This document shows positions 1-4,814 of a stretch of 10,564 nt of DNA, piece by piece. The notes beneath the pieces are model-generated. The model saw only the letters and a program-made list of their open reading frames with translations, did not search any database and was not told where the DNA came from. Position numbers and translations under genes: made by a program. The stretch lies in contig CANQZX010000041.1 in assembly GCA_947628445.1 (NCBI GenBank), positions 1-10,564 on the forward strand, in the 5' to 3' direction. The DNA is from an uncultured Bacilli bacterium (GTDB lineage Bacteria > Bacillota_I > Bacilli_A > RF39 > UBA660). Within the stretch, counting starts at the first letter, position 1. Every line of letters begins with the position of its first letter.

Positions 1-61
<61 letters not shown>

Positions 62-81
62 ATTAATCAAAAACCTATTTC

Positions 82-110
82 ATTTTATAATATTATTTCG
101 GTTTTGGCAA
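82..110 (-). promoter_or_regulatory. Proximal promoter of the tRNA-Ile gene
   Basis: On the minus strand a -35 box TTGCCA (110-105), a 17-base AT-rich spacer and a -10 box TAAAAT (87-82) match the sigma-A consensus. The expected start near 75 lies about 14 bases before the mature tRNA 5' end, leaving a short leader for RNase P to remove. Confidence 0.7.
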
Positions 111-146
111 GCCTTTTTTACATAGTTTTATCACAGCTGTAAATAA

Positions 147-175
147 ATTATACACTATTTGCTTTTAAGAAGCAA
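147..175 (-). promoter_or_regulatory. Distal promoter upstream of tRNA-Ile
   Basis: On the minus strand TTGCTT (175-170) is followed by exactly 17 bases and a perfect TATAAT (152-147). No reading frame of useful size begins downstream before the tRNA, so the most economical reading is a second, tandem promoter for the tRNA unit. The -35 hexamer also forms the left arm of a 6-bp hairpin (TTGCTT/AAGCAA, 175-159). That hairpin follows the stop codon of the upstream gene but has no T-tract, so I read the site as a promoter and not a terminator. Confidence 0.55.
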
Positions 176-181
176 TTATTT

Positions 182-1126
182 TTAAGAATTTAAGCCAAAG
201 GTCGTTATTAAACTAGTAACGGCAAAACTATCGGATCCCGCAATAACAATCTTTTCGCTACCCGTATCATTACTATTAATTAATTGATAAGTATTATTTA
301 AAGTTAAACTTGGATTACTAATAATTAACGAATTAATCGTTACTTTAGGATTAAATGTATTAAGACTATTGCCCTCAAGCGTGGCTAAAGCTAAATTATC
401 CGCGGGTGTATAATCACGAGGTAATTTGAAGATTAAAGTATTTTGTTCCATCTTTGAAGCAAAATTATTGATTGTCGCATTACCCATTAAAACTACCCAA
501 CTTTGCTCTACCATAATATCTTTAGTGGCTTCAATAGTTTTATTAAAAGCACTAATCGTTAAATTAGTTTGCCAAAGTTCTAAACTGGTACAATTAATAC
601 CATTGCCCACTTGATTAGTAAGATTTAAAGTACCTGAACCCTTTATCGTTAAAGGATAATCGCTACTAATGGTTGAATTAATACTATTATTAGTTAGCTC
701 ATTTGTCGTATTAGAAGCTAAATTAAGGGTTAAAGCTTTAACATTTTTGACTTTAATGGCCGCATCGACATTATTAGTAATATTAACGCCTTGCATATCT
801 AAGGTAACCTCACCAGGAGTATCAATCACAATTTGACCATTTAATAAAACACCGGCAATAGTATAAGTACCACCTATGTTAATAGTTAAAGTATTGGTAT
901 AATCATCAAAAGTAATTCCTTTACCGGTATAGGTAACATTAATCCCTAATGTAATTGTTCCTTCGTTAGTCTTATCTTCTAAAATATCCATATTTTGGGG
1001 TTTATTATCTTCTTTTTTAGCTTCTGGTTTATTTTTTAAAACTACCGGTTTTAAAGCAAGTAAAAAAATTACTAAAAATATTAGTATACTTAAAATAATT
1101 AAAAGTAATTTTTTATGCTTTCTCAC
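182..1126 (-). CDS. Membrane-anchored protein with Cthe_2159-type carbohydrate-binding beta-helix domain
   Basis: This 314-residue protein starts with a short basic segment (MRKHKK) and one hydrophobic helix (about residues 6-30). It lacks a clear lipobox or signal-peptidase site, so it is probably tethered by its N-terminus and faces outside. A Lys/Glu/Asn-rich linker (31-55) follows. From about residue 56 to 300 the protein is rich in Thr, Asn, Ile, Val and Leu in short alternating strands. The phrases GGTYTIAGVLLNGQIVID and AAIKVKNVKALTLNL are typical of the Cthe_2159 family (also called DUF4353), a polysaccharide-binding right-handed beta-helix. The closing stretch around LIFKLP and LIISNPSL also fits the end of that domain. 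The start is GTG, the only in-frame start after upstream stops, with AGGG/GAGG just before it. I see no convincing promoter of its own, so it may depend on readthrough from sepF-divIVA. The ligand is unknown. Confidence 0.75.
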   Translation of the reverse strand: MRKHKKLLLIILSILIFLVIFLLALKPVVLKNKPEAKKEDNKPQNMDILEDKTNEGTITLGINVTYTGKGITFDDYTNTLTINIGGTYTIAGVLLNGQIVIDTPGEVTLDMQGVNITNNVDAAIKVKNVKALTLNLASNTTNELTNNSINSTISSDYPLTIKGSGTLNLTNQVGNGINCTSLELWQTNLTISAFNKTIEATKDIMVEQSWVVLMGNATINNFASKMEQNTLIFKLPRDYTPADNLALATLEGNSLNTFNPKVTINSLIISNPSLTLNNTYQLINSNDTGSEKIVIAGSDSFAVTSLITTFGLNS

Positions 1127-1146
1127 CTATCCTCATCCCTTTTTAT

Positions 1147-1175
1147 TAAAGAAAAAGAAATACTCCTATTTCTTT
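1147..1175 (-). terminator. AT-rich intrinsic terminator after divIVA
   Basis: On the minus strand a 9-bp stem (AAAGAAATA/TATTTCTTT, arms 1175-1167 and 1162-1154) with a GGAG loop is followed by TTTCTTTAA. It begins at the last base of the divIVA stop codon. The stem is almost all A-U, so termination may be incomplete and some transcripts could continue into the downstream gene. Confidence 0.55.
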
Positions 1176-1603
1176 TATAAACGTTCGTCAAACTCTTCTA
1201 TTTCATCTAGTTGGCTTTCCATTAAAGCTTTAAACCGGCGTTTATAAACTGAAACTTTGCGCCGTAAGGTTTCGGCATCTTCTTCAATTCTTTCGGCTTT
1301 ATGCAATGCATTATTAATCACTTTAGTGGCATTTCGCTTAGCATCTTCAATAATTACTTTGGATTCTTCATAAGCCGCTTTTTTAATCGTATTTGTTGAT
1401 TCTTCAGCAATTAAGATGGCTCGATTTAAAGATGCTGCATTATCTTTATAATGTTTAAGTTCCGCTTTTAAGGAATCTATTACCTCACAACTATTTTTAA
1501 GTTTTTTAAGCATTCCTTCATATTCATTAATAACTTCATTAACAAAATTATTAACCTCGGTTTTATTATAACCTTGCAGACTTGTACTAAACTTATTTAC
1601 CAT
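1175..1603 (-). CDS. divIVA: Cell-division/polarity protein DivIVA
   Basis: At 142 residues this is a compact DivIVA. The family senses negatively curved membrane, gathers at septa and poles, and recruits division or chromosome-anchoring partners. The N-terminus (residues 1-25) carries the family's lipid-binding start, with FSTSLQGYNKTEVNNFVNEV matching the usual F...GYd..eVd.Fl..v pattern. From about residue 25 to 142 it is highly charged, with heptad-like spacing of Leu/Ile/Val/Ala as in a long coiled coil. The C-terminus is acidic (DEIEEFDERL). It starts 9 bases after the sepF stop codon and its ribosome binding site overlaps that stop, so the two are almost certainly translated from one transcript. 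Family identity is firm; which partners it recruits cannot be told from sequence. Confidence 0.9.
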   Translation of the reverse strand: MVNKFSTSLQGYNKTEVNNFVNEVINEYEGMLKKLKNSCEVIDSLKAELKHYKDNAASLNRAILIAEESTNTIKKAAYEESKVIIEDAKRNATKVINNALHKAERIEEDAETLRRKVSVYKRRFKALMESQLDEIEEFDERL

Positions 1604-1609
1604 CTTAAA

Positions 1610-1614
1610 CCTCT
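1610..1614 (-). promoter_or_regulatory. divIVA ribosome binding site overlapping the sepF stop codon
   Basis: AGAGG (minus strand, 1614-1610) lies 6 bases before the divIVA ATG and shares bases with the sepF TAG stop (1615-1613). This arrangement favours coupled translation of the two division proteins. Confidence 0.65.
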
Positions 1615-2029
1615 ACCAATCTAGTTCTTCGTCCGTATTATTTTTATTGCGTTTTTCCGTATCTTCACTTATTTTTCCTTGAACATTAACATTTTTAGGC
1701 GTACATAAATAAATGCCCACGCCAATTTTTTGCATTGAACCACCAATAGCGTAAATCACGCCACTTAAAAAATCAATTATCCGTTTCGCTTGATCCGATG
1801 TCACTCTTTTCAAATTAACGACCACACTATTTCGATTTTTTAGATGATCGGCAATTTGTTGCGATTCTGAATAAGCTCGCGGTTCAAGCAAAATCATTTT
1901 ATTACCAGATTTATCTGCTTCTTTTAAAGCATTATCCCCGGATACCGTATAAAATTCGTCTTCATCGCCTGTTAGATTATCATCATCACCATTATAATCA
2001 AAGATACTTTTTAATTTTTTAAAGGCCAT
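1613..2029 (-). CDS. sepF: Cell-division protein SepF
   Basis: SepF is a cytoplasmic, membrane-binding protein that polymerises into rings and ties FtsZ to the membrane during septum formation. The 138-residue product has the expected three parts: an N-terminal amphipathic segment (MAFKKLKSIFDY, 1-12), an acidic disordered linker (13-43), and the globular domain (about 44-120). That domain contains ILLEPRAYSESQQIADHL, VVVNLKRV, QAKRIIDFLSG, YAIGGSMQKIG and YLCTPKNV, all hallmark stretches of the family. A hydrophilic tail ends in Trp. I place the start at the ATG at 2029-2027 because a perfect AGGAGGT lies 6 bases upstream, and because a more distal TTG (2065) would lie upstream of the predicted transcription start. 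It has its own promoter and is followed directly by divIVA. In Bacillus, ylmG and ylmH lie between them; here they are absent. Confidence 0.93.
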   Translation of the reverse strand: MAFKKLKSIFDYNGDDDNLTGDEDEFYTVSGDNALKEADKSGNKMILLEPRAYSESQQIADHLKNRNSVVVNLKRVTSDQAKRIIDFLSGVIYAIGGSMQKIGVGIYLCTPKNVNVQGKISEDTEKRNKNNTDEELDW

Positions 2030-2035
2030 AAATTT

Positions 2036-2042
2036 ACCTCCT
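2036..2042 (-). promoter_or_regulatory. sepF ribosome binding site (decides the start)
   Basis: AGGAGGT on the minus strand is a full match to the anti-Shine-Dalgarno sequence and lies 6 bases before the ATG at 2029. It fixes the SepF start at MAFKKLK and argues against the longer reading from TTG. Confidence 0.85.
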
Positions 2043-2055
2043 AGTCTACTATCCC

Positions 2056-2084
2056 ATTTTATCAAAAATTATTAGCTTATGCAA
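2056..2084 (-). promoter_or_regulatory. Promoter of sepF-divIVA
   Basis: On the minus strand TTGCAT (2084-2079), a 17-base spacer and TAAAAT (2061-2056) form a good sigma-A promoter. The predicted start near 2049 leaves about 20 bases of leader containing the AGGAGGT site. No terminator hairpin is visible between the glyS stop (2096) and this promoter, so readthrough from glyS is also possible. Confidence 0.65.
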
Positions 2085-2095
2085 TATGAATTAAA

Positions 2096-3478
2096 TTAAA
2101 AATCAATTTTTTCACTGATATATTTTACTAATTCAGATACTTTTAAAGTAATTTGTTCCATCGTATCCCGATCTCTTACGGTAACCGTATCATGAGCTAA
2201 AGTTTCATCGTCAATTGTAATAGCAAATGGTGTTCCCACGGCATCACTCCGGCGATATCTTTTACCAATTGAACCGGCTTCATCAATCGTACAGGGAAAA
2301 TGTTTACAAAGTTCGGCGTAAATATCGTTAGCTTTCGCACTATGATTTTTCTTAATTAAAGGTAAGATAGTCGCTTTAAAAGGTGCTAAAGCTGGTAAAA
2401 GTTTTAACACAATTCGTTCATCATTATCGGTTTTTTCAACGGTATAAGCATCCGTTAGTACGGCTAAAATAAGCCGATCTAAGCCTACAGATGGTTCAAT
2501 AACATATGGTAAATATTTTTCGTTAGTTTCTGGATCTAAATACCGTAAATCAACACCACTTTTATTTTGGTGAACTCCTAAATCGTAATCCGTCCGATCG
2601 GCAATACCCCAAAGTTCACCCCAACCAATGGGATACATAAACTCAATATCCGTTGTGGCTTTACTATAGAAAGACAATTCTTCTTTAGAGTGATCCCGAT
2701 ACCGTAAGTTTTCTTTTTTTAAACCTAAACTTTTTAAGAAATCTAAACAATAATTTTTCCAATAACCATGCCATTCCAAATCGGTACCAGGTTTACAGAA
2801 AAATTCTAATTCCATTTGTTCAAATTCCCGCAACCGGAAAATGAAATTTCCGGGCGTTATTTCATTACGGAACGCTTTACCAGTTTGGGCAATTCCAAAA
2901 GGCACCTTAAGGCGCATACTCCGTTCGACATTTTTAAAGTTAACAAAAATACCTTGAGCTGTTTCCCCCCGAAGATAAACGGTATTTTTACTATCTTCGG
3001 TAACCCCAATAGAAGTTTCAAATAATAAATTAAACTTTCTAATTGGGGTAAAATCTGTTCCCCCACAGTTCGGACAAGCAATTTTTTCATCACGAATAAA
3101 GTTTTCTAACTTTTCGTTATCCCAACCATCGCCAGTTTCTTTACCTTTCGTAAAGTCTTCAATTAATTTATCAGCCCGGTGTCTAGCTTTACATCTTTTA
3201 CAATCGATTAATGGATCGGCAAAAGAAGCCACATGACCGGAGGCTACCCACACATCCGGATTCATTATTATGGCTGCATCTAGGCCAACATTATAAGGAT
3301 TTTCTTGAATAAATTTTTTCTTCCAAGCATTCCGAATATTTTCTTTTAAATTTGTACCTAAAGGACCGTAATCCCAAGAATTAGCAAGCCCATTATAGAT
3401 TTCGCTCCCTTGAAAAATAAAGCCATATTGCTTGCAATAATTTACTAAGTCTTCCATTGTTATTTTCATAAAAACCAC
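2096..3478 (-). CDS. glyS: Glycyl-tRNA synthetase, single-chain dimeric type
   Basis: This enzyme charges tRNA-Gly with glycine using ATP in the cytoplasm. The 460-residue protein is the alpha2 (eukaryote/Thermus-like) class II form, not the alpha/beta GlyQ/GlyS form. The N-terminal catalytic region opens with GFIFQGSEIYNGLANSWDYG (about 19-38). Four cysteines, C93/C96 and C135/C138, are placed like a zinc site. LRGETAQGIFVNF (169-181), motif 2 (FRNEITPGNF onward, 203-225) and motif 3 (EPSVGLDRL, 328-336) follow. The C-terminal anticodon-binding domain is about 360-460 (LPALAPFKATILP, KRYRRSDAVGTPFAITID). Length is normal for the family. The bound given is a GTG with AAAGGA 4 bases upstream. 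An ATG three codons in (3469) fits family N-termini better (MKITMED), but its ribosome binding site would be about 13 bases away. The gene has its own promoter and a structured leader. Confidence 0.95.
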   Translation of the reverse strand: MVFMKITMEDLVNYCKQYGFIFQGSEIYNGLANSWDYGPLGTNLKENIRNAWKKKFIQENPYNVGLDAAIIMNPDVWVASGHVASFADPLIDCKRCKARHRADKLIEDFTKGKETGDGWDNEKLENFIRDEKIACPNCGGTDFTPIRKFNLLFETSIGVTEDSKNTVYLRGETAQGIFVNFKNVERSMRLKVPFGIAQTGKAFRNEITPGNFIFRLREFEQMELEFFCKPGTDLEWHGYWKNYCLDFLKSLGLKKENLRYRDHSKEELSFYSKATTDIEFMYPIGWGELWGIADRTDYDLGVHQNKSGVDLRYLDPETNEKYLPYVIEPSVGLDRLILAVLTDAYTVEKTDNDERIVLKLLPALAPFKATILPLIKKNHSAKANDIYAELCKHFPCTIDEAGSIGKRYRRSDAVGTPFAITIDDETLAHDTVTVRDRDTMEQITLKVSELVKYISEKIDF

Positions 3479-3507
3479 ACATTCCTTTCACTTCATTCAA
3501 GGCTCAC

Positions 3508-3539
3508 ATAGTCATGAAAAAGATTATTTTTCAGACTAC
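3508..3539 (-). promoter_or_regulatory. Hairpin in the 5' leader of glyS
   Basis: The glyS leader (about 3547 to 3479) can fold into a long hairpin. GTAGTC pairs with GACTAT (one G-U), TGAAAAA pairs with TTTTTCA, with a single bulged U and a 5-base loop UAAUC. The stem totals 13 bp. It is not followed by a T-tract and so is not a terminator. It lies about 30 bases before the start codon and does not cover the AAAGGA site. None of the T-box landmark sequences is present. The role is unknown; transcript stability, a protein-binding site or an undescribed control element are possible. Confidence 0.5.
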
Positions 3540-3553
3540 ATCACCTACTTAAA

Positions 3554-3582
3554 ATTATAACTGATAAGGTGGTTTTAGACAA
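3554..3582 (-). promoter_or_regulatory. Promoter of glyS
   Basis: On the minus strand TTGTCT (3582-3577), a 17-base spacer and a perfect TATAAT (3559-3554) form a strong promoter. Its -35 box overlaps the end of the T-tract region of the preceding prepilin gene's terminator, so the two units are packed end to end. Predicted transcription start is near 3547. Confidence 0.75.
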
Positions 3583-3604
3583 GAAAAAAATGCCGCATGG
3601 CATT
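3583..3604 (-). terminator. Intrinsic terminator of the prepilin-like gene
   Basis: On the minus strand AATGCC (3604-3599), loop ATGC, and GGCATT (3594-3589) are followed by a run of T residues and then CTT. The stem begins inside the TAA stop codon. It is compact, with a GC-containing stem and a U-tract, and is the clearest textbook terminator in this part of the window. Confidence 0.85.
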
Positions 3605-4118
3605 ATTTCTTAATAATTTGATCGGGTTGACATACTGTCTCAATTTTATCCAAATTAGTAGCATTACCTTCTTTAATATCCGTCCCAATAATGGAAACTT
3701 GATTATTACCAGATACCCCTAAACCATTAGCCATATATTTTTGATTTGTTAAATAAACCGTATATAAATAATTTTGGGTTCCTTCTTTCGGAATAATGGT
3801 TACAAAACCATTATATTTAGATACATCACCTTTCCAATAACCATCGGCCAAAATATCTGTCGAAACACATAAACCTTTTTCACTAATAATTAAATTAGAA
3901 GTTAAGGCTTCGGTTACAACATAACTTTGGGCGGCTTCAATAACCGCATTCGCTTCAATCGCAAAAGCATTTTTCCGCGCAATTGTCATTTGGGGTAAAA
4001 CGGCTTGCACCGCTAGTAACATAACGATAGCAAGTACAACGATAACCGCTAATAATTCGACTAACGTAAACCCACGTACAATATTTTCTTTTTCTTCCAT
4101 AGCACATCTTGTGTCCAT
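3603..4118 (-). CDS. Prepilin-like protein with type IV pilin N-terminal signal
   Basis: The 171-residue product carries a class III signal peptide. A charged leader ending in VRG (to residue 16) is followed by FTLVELLAVIVVLAIVMLLA. The prepilin peptidase cut would fall after Gly16, with Phe at +1 and the conserved Glu at +5 (Glu21), leaving a hydrophobic helix to about residue 40 as in type IV pilins and pseudopilins. The globular remainder has two cysteines, C84 and C163, suited to a disulphide, and a short strand-rich region. I chose the ATG at 4118 because AGGGAG lies 8 bases upstream; a GTG at 4127 is too close to that site. It is monocistronic with its own promoter and terminator. No prepilin peptidase or assembly ATPase gene is visible in the window, so it may be a minor pilin or a surface protein that borrows the signal. 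Confidence 0.8.
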   Translation of the reverse strand: MDTRCAMEEKENIVRGFTLVELLAVIVVLAIVMLLAVQAVLPQMTIARKNAFAIEANAVIEAAQSYVVTEALTSNLIISEKGLCVSTDILADGYWKGDVSKYNGFVTIIPKEGTQNYLYTVYLTNQKYMANGLGVSGNNQVSIIGTDIKEGNATNLDKIETVCQPDQIIKK

Positions 4119-4140
4119 TATCAACACTCCCTATGATTAA

Positions 4141-4169
4141 ATAATACTACAAATGTTTTTTATAGTCAA
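4141..4169 (-). promoter_or_regulatory. Promoter of the prepilin-like gene
   Basis: On the minus strand TTGACT (4169-4164), a 17-base spacer and TATTAT (4146-4141) lie just beyond the ylbE stop codon. The predicted start near 4134 gives a leader of about 16 bases containing AGGGAG. I see no terminator between ylbE and this promoter, so upstream transcripts may also run in. Confidence 0.7.
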
Positions 4170-4173
4170 TAAC

Positions 4174-4395
4174 TTATTTTAAAACATCTAATACCGAAGA
4201 AATAATATCAATATTATCAATCGCACTAACAATTTTATCACTTGTTCGTTCTTTATATTTAACTTTCATTTCTTGCACAAATTGGGGATAATTTTTTACG
4301 CCCCGATTTAAATCTTTAAAATACCAGGAGTTTTGTTTTAAATAATTATATTCTTTTTCGTTTTCCCGAAAAGCAATAATATTAGGTAATTGCAT
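4174..4395 (-). CDS. ylbE: YlbE-like protein
   Basis: This 73-residue protein has the core of the YlbE-like family known from Bacilli. A start resembling 'YLKQNSWYFKDLNR' corresponds to the family's 'fi+..P.WYR.L.R' pattern. A middle helix follows with KYKERTSDKI, then a hydrophobic helical tail (IDIISSVLDVLK). The function of the family is unknown. It sits 4 bases after ylbD, and its GAGGA ribosome binding site lies inside the last codons of ylbD, so the pair is translationally coupled. The ylbD-ylbE order is the same as in Bacillus, which supports both assignments. No signal peptide or membrane helix is seen. Confidence 0.7.
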   Translation of the reverse strand: MQLPNIIAFRENEKEYNYLKQNSWYFKDLNRGVKNYPQFVQEMKVKYKERTSDKIVSAIDNIDIISSVLDVLK

Positions 4396-4399
4396 TTTT

Positions 4400-4768
4400 T
4401 TAATCCTCGAAAAATTTATTCAAGGGCCGTGGCGCAGCCGGGCCTTTATTTAAACTGGCTAATTCAGAGGCAACATCTGGTTTCTTAGTGGCAAAATCTT
4501 GGACTAAATCTAGAGCCTTTTGTGCCGTATTAATATGATTTTTAATGGAATTCATATCGACTTTTTTAACCATATTACTGATTTTACTTAAACCATCCGT
4601 TAAATTAGCCGCCCGATCGGTAGTATATTTATCCCAAACACTACTCTCTGCCCCATATAAATCATATAATTCAAAAAACTTTTGCCATGTCATTTGGCCA
4701 TTTTCCACATAACTAGCCAGCTGTGGTCTTTCTTTAATAAATTCCCGAAATGCTTCTTTTTTATTCAT
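4400..4768 (-). CDS. ylbD: YlbD-family (putative coat) protein
   Basis: The 122-residue product matches the YlbD family of Bacilli. The N-terminal half has FREFIKERPQLASYV, then MTWQKFFELYDLYG and a Trp-Asp-x-Tyr, like the family's 'F..FV..HP.L...V..G..TWQ.fYe.w.l.Ge...W..Y'. A helical segment around KKVDMNSIKNHINTAQKALD matches the family's 'KkmD.n.lq.hI.nmn.aI'. The tail is Pro/Ala-rich and unusually GC-rich for this DNA, ending NKFFED. The family is named for a spore-coat link in Bacillus, but that role need not hold here. I take the ATG at 4768 because AGGTGA lies 7 bases upstream; a TTG directly before it is less likely. That binding site is embedded in a strong hairpin after parC. Confidence 0.75.
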   Translation of the reverse strand: MNKKEAFREFIKERPQLASYVENGQMTWQKFFELYDLYGAESSVWDKYTTDRAANLTDGLSKISNMVKKVDMNSIKNHINTAQKALDLVQDFATKKPDVASELASLNKGPAAPRPLNKFFED

Positions 4769-4770
4769 CA

Positions 4771-4813
4771 AAAAATCACCTATTAAATTTTATGAATCTA
4801 ATAAGTGATTTTT
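4771..4813 (-). terminator. Hairpin between parC and ylbD: terminator-like, and covers the ylbD ribosome binding site
   Basis: On the minus strand AAAAATCACTTATTA (4813-4799) pairs with TAATAGGTGATTTTT (4785-4771). This makes 15 bp with one G-U pair and a 13-base loop. It starts one base after the parC stop codon and ends in a U-run, as bidirectional intrinsic terminators do. The 3' arm also contains AGGTGA (4781-4776), the only good ribosome binding site for ylbD, so the folded RNA would both tend to stop transcription and hide that site. I see no separate promoter for ylbD. Confidence 0.7.
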
Positions 4814-4814
4814 C

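Noticed and set aside
101..117. A plus-strand terminator-like hairpin (GGTTT/AAGCC then a T-run)
   Set aside because: No gene on the plus strand leads into it, the stem is only 5 bp with a G-U pair, and the same bases form the -35 part of the tRNA promoter on the other strand.
2030..2065. A longer SepF reading from a TTG at 2065, adding 12 residues
   Set aside because: The extra codons run through the -10 region and predicted transcription start and include the AGGAGGT site itself. The ATG at 2029 has ideal spacing and gives a normal SepF N-terminus.
3479..3560. T-box riboswitch upstream of glyS
   Set aside because: The leader is about 70 bases, lacks the conserved T-box sequence and specifier stem, and no terminator lies between the promoter and the start codon.
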